Shown: one piece after another, positions 26,584 through 33,865 of the stretch
How positions within the stretch are numbered: the stretch's first letter is position 1
Layout: every line of letters starts with the position of its first letter
Source of the DNA: Sorangium cellulosum So ce56
GTDB taxonomy: Bacteria; Myxococcota_A; Polyangia; Polyangiales; Polyangiaceae
Direction: 5' to 3'
NCBI RefSeq assembly: GCF_000067165.1
Contig: NC_010162.1
Coordinates: 11,830,501-11,894,500, forward strand
Length of the DNA: 64,000 bases
Translations under genes and position numbers: made by a program
Notes under the pieces: model-generated
Database searches by the model: none
What the model was told of the DNA's origin: nothing
Seen by the model: the letters and a program-made list of their open reading frames with translations, nothing else

Positions 26584-27007
26584 CTCATTGCCTCCACCCC
26601 GCGATTTTTCTCGCCCAAGCACGCTCGCGCGCCCGTTTTTCAGGTGCAAGCGTGCTCACGAAAGCGGTGGGACATTGCTCGGCCGAGGAGCACGCCGCTC
26701 CACAAGCGACGAGCCCGGGGCGAGACGACGCTGGAGCCGCTCCACAAGGGACGAGCCCGGGGCGAGACGACGCAGGAGCCGCTCCGCGGGCGACGAGCCC
26801 GGGGCGAGACGACGTCGGAGGCGTCAGAAAGGCGAGGTCCGGCGGCCCTGGAGCCGCCGATCGCTTCGGAAGGGCTGCGCCCGCGGCGAGGCCCGAGGGG
26901 AACGGTTCAGAAAGCGCTTTGCCGCGGGATCATCGCGTTTCCCGGCGTGGCAGCGCGATCTGGGGAGCGGAGGGGCCGCTTTCAGGCTCGGCCGGCGCGG
27001 ACGGCGG
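26584..27007. other. Intergenic region upstream of the toxin operon
   Basis: About 420 bases without a credible gene. It should contain the promoter of the lipoprotein-toxin-immunity operon near 26600-26660, where the sequence is relatively AT-rich. The central part holds the 42-base tandem repeat described separately. The plus-strand frame through it translates to Ser-Pro-Gly-Arg-Asp-Asp repeats and runs opposite to the next gene, so it is not called. Confidence 0.5.
26695..26820. repeat. Three tandem 42-base repeats
   Basis: A unit containing GACGAGCCCGGGGCGAGACG recurs at 26708, 26750 and 26792, a strict 42-base period over about 126 bases, with few differences. It is intergenic, just before the toxin operon promoter region. 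No function is evident. Confidence 0.8.
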
Positions 27008-27802
27008 TCAGTCGCCTTCGAGCGCTGGAGGCGATCCGGGCGAGGCGGGCGCCTCGGGGGGCAGCGCGTCGTCCTCCTCGGCCGCGGTCCGGCCGGGCCT
27101 GCGGCCGGAGGGGCGCACCTTGGCGGCGAGATCCTCGAGGCCGGCGAACGTGAAGCTCGCGGCGAGCAGCGCGGCGCCCTGGCCGAAGCTCCTGTCGCTC
27201 TTGCGCATGGCGCTCTGCTTCGCGCGCAGCGTGGCCTCCTTCTCGCGCTCCTCGGTCGCGACCTTCGCGAGCGCCTTCTTCAGCGCCGGCAGCTCGGCCG
27301 CGATCTCGCCGGCGAGCGCGGCGCGATCGAGCTTCATCGACGCGCGCCTCGGCTTCGGGAGCTTGATCTCCGCGTCCCGCAGGGCGCTCGCGACCCCTTC
27401 GCCGGTCGTGACGAGCACGGAAGGGTCCTCGGCGACGGCCCCGTCCAGCCGCAGCTTGCGCAGGCCCGCCGGCCCGAACGCCGCGTCGACGGCGGCGCGC
27501 CCGTCGACGAGCACCGAGCGCAGCCGGGCGGCCGCCTCGTCGCGCGCCTCGCGGGGCGCGGCGTCGTCGGCGAGCTCGCGCTCGTGCGCGTCGTCGGCCG
27601 CCACGAGCGCGGCCGTGTCCGTGGCGAGCCGGCGCGCGACGAGGCGCATGAGCAACGCCACGTCGGGCATCTTCTCGCCGGACCTCAGGCAGGGCGCGAG
27701 CTCGCCCGCAATCCCCTTCGCGATCTCGTCGGCGTGCGTCTCGGCCGACGCGGCCACGGCGCGGCTGGACTTGTCCCTGTCGGTCACCAATTTCGACGCC
27801 AT
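27008..27802 (-). CDS. Hypothetical helical protein
   Basis: This is a 264-residue soluble protein, mostly Ala/Arg/Glu-rich helix, with a probable coiled coil around residues 170-215 (ELPALKKALAKVATEEREKEA). The C-terminal ~35 residues are Pro/Glu-rich and likely disordered. The ATG at 27802 has a near-perfect AAGGAGG ribosome site, which decides the start although the frame continues upstream. No signal peptide or membrane segment is seen. I do not recognise the family. It sits between the toxin operon and the hsdM debris and is transcribed in the same direction as the toxin operon, but 424 bases separate them. Confidence 0.7.
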   Translation of the reverse strand: MASKLVTDRDKSSRAVAASAETHADEIAKGIAGELAPCLRSGEKMPDVALLMRLVARRLATDTAALVAADDAHERELADDAAPREARDEAAARLRSVLVDGRAAVDAAFGPAGLRKLRLDGAVAEDPSVLVTTGEGVASALRDAEIKLPKPRRASMKLDRAALAGEIAAELPALKKALAKVATEEREKEATLRAKQSAMRKSDRSFGQGAALLAASFTFAGLEDLAAKVRPSGRRPGRTAAEEDDALPPEAPASPGSPPALEGD

Positions 27803-28092
27803 CCATCCCTCCTTGTCGGGGAACGCGGCCAGAACGGCCGCAATATGGCCCGACAGGCTCGTTGATCCCTGGGCGCATCGCAAGAGCCGGCGAGCGCCGG
27901 ATCGATGCTCACCGCTGCCGGCTGGAGCTCCTCGGAGCGCGCGGCGCCGGGAGGTTCCGCGATAGCGACCCGCGGCTCGCGCTCTCTCCACCTTTGCACC
28001 GGCGCTGGGTTCACCTTCCTTCGCCCGTTCCCCGCCTGCTCCGGCGTCGATATCCTTCCTACCCGGCGCTTCCGGGTGGAATGGCTCCCCCT

Positions 28093-28614
28093 CCACGCCT
28101 CGGTATCGACGACAACCCGCTGCTTTCGTTACGCTTCCTGAACCTGCTCCTCCACGGCATCGGGCCGAGCGCCGACGAAGGGCAGCCGCCCATCGAGACC
28201 CGGGACAGCCTCGCCGCCGATCCGGGCGCCCGCTACTCCATGGTCCTGACCAACCCGCCGTTCGGGAAGAAGTCGAGCGTGATGGTCCTCACGCAGGAGG
28301 GCGATGAGTCCCGCGAGGCGCTCACCGTCATGCGCGAGGACTTCTGGGCGACGACGAGCAACAAGCAGCTCAACTTCGTCCAGCACGTGAAAACGATCCT
28401 CGCGATCCACGGGCGCGCGGCCGTCGTCGTGCCCGACAACGTGCTCTTCGAGGGCGGGGCAGGGGAGACGATCCGCCGCAAGCTGCTCCACGACTGCGAC
28501 GTCCACACGCTGCTGCGGCTCCCCACAGGCATCTTCTATGCGCAGGGCGTGAAGGCGAACGTGCTGTTCTTCGACAAGAAGCCCGCCAGCGAGAAGCCGT
28601 GGACCAGGAAGCTC
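28093..28614 (+). pseudogene. Type I restriction-modification methyltransferase (HsdM) fragment
   Basis: The plus-strand frame gives RLGIDDNPLLSLRFLNLLLHGIG, then MVLTNPPFGKKSS (the N6-adenine methyltransferase NPPF motif IV), then VPDNVLFEGGAG and LPTGIFYAQGVKANVLFF, all hallmarks of HsdM. The match begins without a start codon or the upstream SAM-binding motif region and stops abruptly after KPASEKPWTRK, beyond which the frame is unrelated. About 170 residues of a ~500-residue protein remain, so it is non-functional. Confidence 0.85.
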
Positions 28615-28973
28615 TGCTCTCTGTGTGACCGCTCGCGACCGCTGAGCTACCCTGCCGCCGTCGCCGTCCTGCACCGTCAACGAGAGTGTGCTTGGGGTGC
28701 GTGGCGCCACGGGCTACGGACCGGCCTCGGGGTCGAGGTGGACGCCGGCGAGCGCGCGATCGCGGCACCTCGCGGGCTTCACCTCAGTCACGCCTGGTTG
28801 GTCGGCTTCAACGGGGCCGCCGCCTGCGCGGCGGAAGGTGGCCGACTTGAGGAAAGGGAAGCGTCCGGACAGGTAGGCCCCTACCGCCGCGCCCCGCGAC
28901 AGGGCAGGCTGATCTCGGCATCACGCGGCGTTACACTCCCCGGTCAAAGCCGCATCGACAAGCGAGTTCATCC
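28615..28973. other. Gap after the HsdM fragment, no gene seen
   Basis: About 360 bases. The reading frame that encodes the HsdM fragment stays open here but the translation is not like any HsdM segment and has odd composition, so I treat it as junk joined to the fragment. It must hold the promoter for the small DUF4288-like gene; none is obvious. Confidence 0.4.
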
Positions 28974-29318
28974 ATGGAATCCAGCCCGAACAACGATCTC
29001 TATGTTGCCGTTATCCTCTACGAGTCTTGGTCACCGGACCCGTCGTACACACCCATGTACGAAGAGTGCTTCGCGCTGGTGCGCGCCGAAAGTGAGGAGC
29101 AGGCACGCGCGCGCGCCGAGCAACACAGCCGTGCGCACGAAACGTGCTTCAGCAATGTTCTAGGGCAGGAGATTCACTGGAAGCTGAAGCACGTTGTGGA
29201 TGTAAGCCGTGTTCTTTCGGACACTCTTGATGACGGCGCGGACATCTACGCGCGGCACTTCAAGAGCTACGAGGCTTACCACGCGTTCGAGCCGTTGCTC
29301 GGCGGCAGCATCGACTGA
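28974..29318 (+). CDS. DUF4288-like small protein
   Basis: This 114-residue soluble protein has the layout I associate with DUF4288: a strand VAVILYESW, then YEECFALVRAESEEQARARAEQHS, then a C-terminal DGADIYARHF. The function of that family is unknown; small proteins of this sort often sit beside conflict genes. It begins at the ATG at 28974 with only a weak ribosome site and ends 23 bases before a secreted toxin-like small gene on the same strand. It may be the antidote of that gene, but the order (antidote first) is unusual and this is only a guess. Its base composition is less GC-rich than its neighbours, a sign of transfer. Confidence 0.65.
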   Translation: MESSPNNDLYVAVILYESWSPDPSYTPMYEECFALVRAESEEQARARAEQHSRAHETCFSNVLGQEIHWKLKHVVDVSRVLSDTLDDGADIYARHFKSYEAYHAFEPLLGGSID

Positions 29319-29341
29319 CAGATGAATTGGAAGGGGGGAGC

Positions 29342-29629
29342 GTGCGCAGGGCCGTCATCGTCGGGATTGTGCTCTCAAGCCTATTTGGGATTCTTGCGCC
29401 GATTCCGCCCTTGTTTGGTTCCTCGCTCGCGCTGGCTCAGGGCTGCAACGCGAACGAAAACCTCGACGATATTGCGATGTTGTTCATCAGCAGATGTTGC
29501 AAGGGATCCATTTTTCGTGAGTTCCCAGGCCAGCTGCTGTGGACAACGATCCGAGAGATCCGACGTGGAACAACAGCGGACCACAAGAAGGCTTGGAAGC
29601 TGCTGAACGACCGTCGTTTCAGGAGGTAG
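29342..29629 (+). CDS. Small secreted protein with a toxin-like C-terminus
   Basis: The product has 95 residues, starting with a signal peptide (VRRAVIVGIVLSSLFGIL..., cleavage probably after SLALAQ). The remaining ~60 residues read IFREFPGQLLWTTIREIRR then HKKAWKLLNDRRFRR. The ending resembles short C-terminal toxin modules of polymorphic toxins that end in a Lys-Leu-Leu-Asn/Thr-Asp-xx-Phe-basic stretch; I recall this pattern but cannot confirm it. The GTG at 29342 has GGGGGGAG immediately upstream, better than the TTG at 29327. It lies between two hsdM fragments, next to the DUF4288-like gene. It is probably a free-standing exported toxin; confidence in the function is low. Confidence 0.6.
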   Translation: MRRAVIVGIVLSSLFGILAPIPPLFGSSLALAQGCNANENLDDIAMLFISRCCKGSIFREFPGQLLWTTIREIRRGTTADHKKAWKLLNDRRFRR

Positions 29630-30083
29630 CTCGAGGGGCGAAGGCTAGCGCACCGAAGCGTCGGCGATCACCGGCGCGACCAGGACGATCGCAGCCACGG
29701 CGGCAAGCGCCCACGGCAGGGAGATAGCGTGGTGACCTGATTCAGGAGACCTCCGAGAACCTGCCGGCGCCGGACGTGATCGCCGGAGAGATCGTGGAGG
29801 ACCTGCGGTCCGCCCTCGAGCACCGCACCTCTCACCACCTCTCCCGCCCCGGTCCACGCAAGCGGCGCCTCCCCGTCCTCGGCCCACCTCGCCGTAGCTC
29901 ATTCAGCGGCGAGCCGGCTCACCGTCTTGCCGCGCAACGCTCGCCACGCTAGCGCTAGCGCCCCCACGTCGTGGCGCGTTTCTCCCGGATCAATCGCATG
30001 ACGGCCGCCAGGGAGCTCTTTCGCAGCCTGCTCCGTTCACGCTACACTTATCCTTCTTTGCTCTCTGAGGAGTCGTGAGACTG
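29630..30083. other. Intergenic region with a second HsdM remnant
   Basis: About 450 bases between the small secreted gene and the RsbR-like gene. It contains the short HsdM C-terminal remnant at 29734-29823 (separate entry). The minus-strand frame 29645-29902 ends in a hydrophobic stretch but the rest is Arg/Gly filler. A TACACT at 30044-30049, about 35 bases before the RsbR start, could be a -10 element, with no clear -35. Confidence 0.4.
29734..29823 (+). pseudogene. HsdM C-terminal remnant
   Basis: Starting at 29734, one plus-strand frame reads DLIQETSENLPAPDVIAG then EIVEDLRSALE, which matches the extreme C-terminus of type I methyltransferases (LPxPDVLAxEIVEDLxxALEQ). A stop lies in frame just upstream (29725-29727), so it is a fragment. 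It is the natural downstream end of the HsdM piece at 28093-28614, with about 1.1 kb of other sequence between them. Confidence 0.6.
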
Positions 30084-31292
30084 ATGGAATCTGCCTCCAG
30101 TGTGTTGCTCGGCGAGCTCTTCGCCCGCTCTCCCGATCTGCTCTTCATCGCCTCGGCCGACGGAGCGCTGCTCCACGGGAGCGGCGGGCTCCGCGAGGCG
30201 CTGGGCCCCGGCGTCGAGGGGGGCGCGCGCCTCGCGGATCTCGCGCACCCGGACGATCGCGCCGCGCTCTCGGCGGCCTGGTCGTCGCTTCTTCAGAGGG
30301 ACGAGCCCGTCTCGTTCAGCGTGCGCCTGCGCGACGGCGGCGGCGCCTACCGGCCGCTGTCATGCAGCGCCAGCCGGTCGTCCGACCGGAGCGCCGTCCT
30401 CGGCTCGCTCCGCCCCGCGCCCGCGGCCGCCGCTGCGACCCCGATGACCGAGGACGAGCTGAGCACGCTCCGGCTCAAGGCGCGCATCCTCGACGGCCTC
30501 GCCGAGCACGTGGATCCCCTGACGATATGGGCGCTCGACGGCGACGGGATCTACCTCTATCACGACGGCAAGGCGGTCGCGAAGGCCGGGTTCACACGAG
30601 GGCAGCACGTCGGGCGCAGCGTGTACGACCTCTATGCGGCCTCCCCGGAAGCCGCCGCCGAGATGCGGAAATGGTACGACGGCCAGGTGCGCCGCGGTCG
30701 CGGCGAGGCGCACGGCGCCGACTGGGACACCTGGCTCATCCCGCTCCGCAGCGAGCCCGGCGGCCGCGTCGACGGCGTGCTCGGGGTCTCGCTCGACGTG
30801 TCGGACTCCAGGCTCGTCGAGAAGGAGCTGCGCATCCAGCTCGACCAGATCGCGGCGCAGCAGAAGGTGATCCGCGATCTCTCGACGCCGATCATCGAGG
30901 TCTGGGACGGCGTGCTCACGCTCCCCATGGTCGGCACGGTCGACAGCGTCCGCACGGCCGAGGTCATGGACAGCCTGCTCGCGCAGATCGTCGAGAAGCG
31001 GGCGCGCTTCGCCATCCTCGACCTCACCGGCGTCGAGGTCGTCGACACCCGGGTCGCGAGCCACCTCATCCAGCTCATCACCGCCATCCGCCTCCTCGGC
31101 GCGGACGGCATCGTCGCCGGCATCAAGCCGACGGTCGCCCAGACCATGGTCGCGCTCGGCCTCGACCTCACCCAGCTCAACACGCAGCGCAACCTGCGCG
31201 CCGCCCTCAACTACGCCATCCGGGCCATGACAGGCGCCCAGGGCGCCTCCCCCGCCGCGGGCCCCGCGCCCGGCAAGAAGCCAGCTCCCTGA
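30084..31292 (+). CDS. RsbR-like PAS-STAS stress signalling protein
   Basis: This 402-residue cytoplasmic protein has two PAS-like regions (~10-95 and ~135-250) followed by a helix and a STAS domain (~268-375). The STAS part has the RsbR pattern: STPIIEVWDGVLTLPMVG, AILDLTGVEVVDTRVASHL and IVAGIKPTVAQTMVALG. The Thr in VVDTRVASHL is at the site phosphorylated by RsbT-type kinases in stressosomes. Such proteins assemble large cytoplasmic complexes that release an output regulator on stress. The ATG at 30084 is 11 bases after GAGGAG; the in-frame GTG at 30075 is too close to that site. The gene stands alone, convergent with vgrG and ending 19 bases from its stop. No rsbS/rsbT is nearby. Confidence 0.88.
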   Translation: MESASSVLLGELFARSPDLLFIASADGALLHGSGGLREALGPGVEGGARLADLAHPDDRAALSAAWSSLLQRDEPVSFSVRLRDGGGAYRPLSCSASRSSDRSAVLGSLRPAPAAAAATPMTEDELSTLRLKARILDGLAEHVDPLTIWALDGDGIYLYHDGKAVAKAGFTRGQHVGRSVYDLYAASPEAAAEMRKWYDGQVRRGRGEAHGADWDTWLIPLRSEPGGRVDGVLGVSLDVSDSRLVEKELRIQLDQIAAQQKVIRDLSTPIIEVWDGVLTLPMVGTVDSVRTAEVMDSLLAQIVEKRARFAILDLTGVEVVDTRVASHLIQLITAIRLLGADGIVAGIKPTVAQTMVALGLDLTQLNTQRNLRAALNYAIRAMTGAQGASPAAGPAPGKKPAP

Positions 31293-31311
31293 GCGGCGTC
31301 ATCGAGGCGGC

Positions 31312-33840
31312 TCACTCGTCCACGAGATCGAAGACGATGCCTCCCTGCGTCTTGATGCGGTGAGTCGACCGGTTCGCGCTGTTGACCGGAGAGGGCGTCA
31401 GCGGGTTGGGCGCGGCGCCCACGATGACCGGCCGATCCGGGTCGCCGTTCACGAAGGCGATGAGCACCTCGGTCCCCGGCTTGAGCGGGAAATGCGTGCC
31501 GTAGTTCGCTCCAGCGTGGTTCTGGAGCATGCGCACCGGCCTGGACGACACGCCGCCGGCCGCCCCCGTGTCGAACAGGAACCGGACCATGTACCTGCCC
31601 TGATCGTCGATCTGCGCGTTGTTGCCCCCGCCCCCCGGCCCGGCGTCGACGATCCCCGTGACGACGCCGGCGATGCGGGGCGCCGGCGTGACGCGCGGCG
31701 GCCGGTACGTGTTCTTGCCCGGGATCGCGCGGAAGGTGTTCACGTAGCGCCGCGGCTCGTCTCTGCCGGTCAGCAGCGTCGCGCGGTGCTCCACCTCGAC
31801 GAAGAGCAGGTCGAGCGACTCCAGGTTCGGGTGCCCTTCCAGCGTCGATCGCGCGCCCGCGCCGAGCCCGCACACCGCGCTCCTGCCCGCGTACACGAGC
31901 TGCGTCGCCTGCCGCTCCTCGGCCCGGACCTGCGCCAGCGCCTTCCCCTCCGCCGGCGTCTTGTAATGGCCGCCGTACTCGATCACGCCCCCCGCGTACC
32001 CCGTGGGGAGGACGTGCTCCGACGTCAGATCGAGCATCGGTTGCCGGTAGTTGTAGTCGCGGGCGACATACACGCTCGGCACCAGCCGCGATCTCGCCTC
32101 GAGCTCGAAGACGTCGCGCGTGTCGCTGTTCTCGCGGAACTGGACGGACTCGGCGCCGGCCGCGGGCTCGAAGCCGGCGCCGTCGGTGAAGACCATCGTG
32201 TCCTGCCCGTCCTGGTGCTCGAAGAAGAAGCTGATCCCGGCGTGCTCGGCCAGGCGGCTGATGAAGGCGAGATCGGTCTCCTGGTACTGCACCACGAACT
32301 CCCGCGGCGCGTACGTGCCCGTCAGCCTGAGCTCCACGTCGCTCCCGCTCAGGCCCACGAGCTCGAGCTTTTGCTTGATGAGATCCGGCACCGCCTTGTT
32401 CATCGAGATCTCCGTGGTCTCGACCAGCGCCAGCCGGTAGGCGCGCGGGACGATGTGCAGGCGGTACGCCCGGTGGTCGCGCAGGTTCGCGAGCATGTCG
32501 TGGACCTCCGCGACCATCCCGTGGACGCGCCGCACCTCGACCCTGTTCTGCTCGAAGACGATCGCGACGCTCTCTCCCGTGAAGGTCTGTCCGTCGACCC
32601 CGGCGTCGCTCGGACAGACCACCTCGACGTCGAACGTGAAGAGCTGGGAGATCGCTTCGCGCCCCGACAGCCTGCTCACCTGGAGGAGGTCGGACGAGAA
32701 GCCGGAGAGCTCGAGTCGAATGTTCAGCAAATCGGCGAGCCCGCTCGCCGTCCCCGTCGATCCCTCCTTCGTGACCTGGGAGAGGGTCTCCTGCCGAGGG
32801 GCGCTTGAAACGGCGAGCCTGCTCATCGTCGTCGTCGAACCATCGTTCGTGACGGGGGAGGGGGTCTCCTGCCGAGGGGCGTCTGAATCGGCGAGCCTAC
32901 TCACCGTCTTCGTCGGTTCAACGTTCGTGACGGGGGAGGGGGTCTCCTGCCGAGGGGCGCCTGAAACGGCGAGCCTGCGCATCGTCGTCGTCGGTTCAAC
33001 GTTCGTGACGGGGGAGGGGGTCTCCTGCTGAGGGGCGTCTGAATCGGCGAGCCTGCGCACCGACCTCGTCGGTTCAAGTTTCGTGACGGGGGAGGGGGTC
33101 TCCTGCTGAGGGGCGTCTGAATCGGCGAGCCTGCGCACCGACCTCGTCGGTTCAAGTTTCGTGACGGGGGAGGGGGTCTCCTGCTGAGGGGCGTCTGAAT
33201 CGGCGAGCCTGCGCACCGACCTCGTCGGTTCAAGTTTCGTGACGGGGGAGGGGGTCTCCTGCTGAGGGGCGTCTGAATCGCCGAGCCTACTCACCGTCTT
33301 CGTCGGTTCAAGTTTCGTGACGTGGGAGAGGGTCTCCTGCTGAGGGGCGCCAGAATCGCCGAGCCTGCTCGCGGTCCTCGTCGGTTCAAGTTTCGTGACG
33401 TGGGAGAGGGTCTCCTGCCGAGGGGCGCCTGAATCGGCGAGCCTACTCACCGTCTTCGTCGGTTCATCATTCGTGACGTGGGAGAGGGTCTCCTGCTGAG
33501 GGGCGCCAGAATCGGCGAGCCTACTCACCGTCTTCGTCGGTTCATCATTCGTGACGTGGGAGAGGGTCTCCTGCTGAGGGGCGTCTGAATCGGCGAGCCT
33601 ACTCACCGTCTTCGTCGGTTCAACGTTCGTGACGTGGGAGAGGGTCTCCTGCTGAGGGGCGTCTGAATCGGCGAGCCTGCTCGCGGTCCTCGTCGAATCA
33701 TCGTCCGTGACGTGGGAGAGGGTCTCCTGCTGAGGGGCATCTGAATCGGAGGGTCTGCGCGTCGTCATCGTCGATCCATCCTTCGTGACGTGGGGGAGGG
33801 GCTCCTGCTGAGGGGCGCCTCGCCCGCGGGCGCCCCTCAC
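31312..33840 (-). CDS. vgrG: T6SS spike protein VgrG with N-terminal tandem-repeat extension
   Basis: An 842-residue frame. Residues ~373-842 are VgrG/TssI: NIRLELSGFSSDLLQVSRLSGREAIS begins the gp27-like fold; later QYQETDLAFISRLAEHAGISFFFEH, then the gp5 OB-fold with GRYMVRFLFD and VLIAFVNGDPDRPVIVGA. The protein stops at THRIKTQGGIVFDLVDE, where the beta-helical needle normally begins, so it is short at the C-terminus. Residues 9-372 are 14 tandem copies of a 26-residue unit like APQQETLSHVTNDEPTKT... in the same frame, without a stop. The first possible codon is the GTG at 33840; no good ribosome site is seen, and VgrG may instead start from an ATG/GTG within the last repeats. It lies 25 bases downstream of the DUF2169 adaptor gene, so the two form an effector-delivery pair. 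Confidence 0.85.
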   Translation of the reverse strand: MRGARGRGAPQQEPLPHVTKDGSTMTTRRPSDSDAPQQETLSHVTDDDSTRTASRLADSDAPQQETLSHVTNVEPTKTVSRLADSDAPQQETLSHVTNDEPTKTVSRLADSGAPQQETLSHVTNDEPTKTVSRLADSGAPRQETLSHVTKLEPTRTASRLGDSGAPQQETLSHVTKLEPTKTVSRLGDSDAPQQETPSPVTKLEPTRSVRRLADSDAPQQETPSPVTKLEPTRSVRRLADSDAPQQETPSPVTKLEPTRSVRRLADSDAPQQETPSPVTNVEPTTTMRRLAVSGAPRQETPSPVTNVEPTKTVSRLADSDAPRQETPSPVTNDGSTTTMSRLAVSSAPRQETLSQVTKEGSTGTASGLADLLNIRLELSGFSSDLLQVSRLSGREAISQLFTFDVEVVCPSDAGVDGQTFTGESVAIVFEQNRVEVRRVHGMVAEVHDMLANLRDHRAYRLHIVPRAYRLALVETTEISMNKAVPDLIKQKLELVGLSGSDVELRLTGTYAPREFVVQYQETDLAFISRLAEHAGISFFFEHQDGQDTMVFTDGAGFEPAAGAESVQFRENSDTRDVFELEARSRLVPSVYVARDYNYRQPMLDLTSEHVLPTGYAGGVIEYGGHYKTPAEGKALAQVRAEERQATQLVYAGRSAVCGLGAGARSTLEGHPNLESLDLLFVEVEHRATLLTGRDEPRRYVNTFRAIPGKNTYRPPRVTPAPRIAGVVTGIVDAGPGGGGNNAQIDDQGRYMVRFLFDTGAAGGVSSRPVRMLQNHAGANYGTHFPLKPGTEVLIAFVNGDPDRPVIVGAAPNPLTPSPVNSANRSTHRIKTQGGIVFDLVDE
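32725..33816 (-). repeat. Fourteen tandem 78-base repeats in the 5' part of vgrG
   Basis: A unit of exactly 78 bases (26 codons) repeats 14 times with no indel, so the vgrG frame is kept throughout. Variants cluster by position (three identical TPSPVTKLEPTRSVRRLADSD-type units in a row), which indicates expansion by unequal crossing-over. Each unit contains a CAGGAGA sequence on the minus strand that resembles a ribosome site. Confidence 0.9.
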
Positions 33841-33865
33841 GCATCATCGATGCGGACTCGGCGAG

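Noticed and set aside
26652..27965. Plus-strand frame with TSPGRDDAGAAPQ-like repeats
   Set aside because: It opposes the well-supported minus-strand gene at 27008-27802, which has a near-perfect ribosome site; the repeats reflect the 42-base tandem repeat.
28093..28614. Functional type I methyltransferase
   Set aside because: The start, SAM-binding segment and C-terminal half are missing; only a fragment remains.
29645..29902. Minus-strand 85-codon frame ending in a hydrophobic helix
   Set aside because: Most of it is Arg/Gly filler, no ribosome site is seen, and the other strand carries an HsdM remnant across the same bases.
32725..33816. Possible CRISPR array in the vgrG repeats
   Set aside because: Units are contiguous 78-base repeats with no unique spacers between short direct repeats, and the reading frame continues through them.
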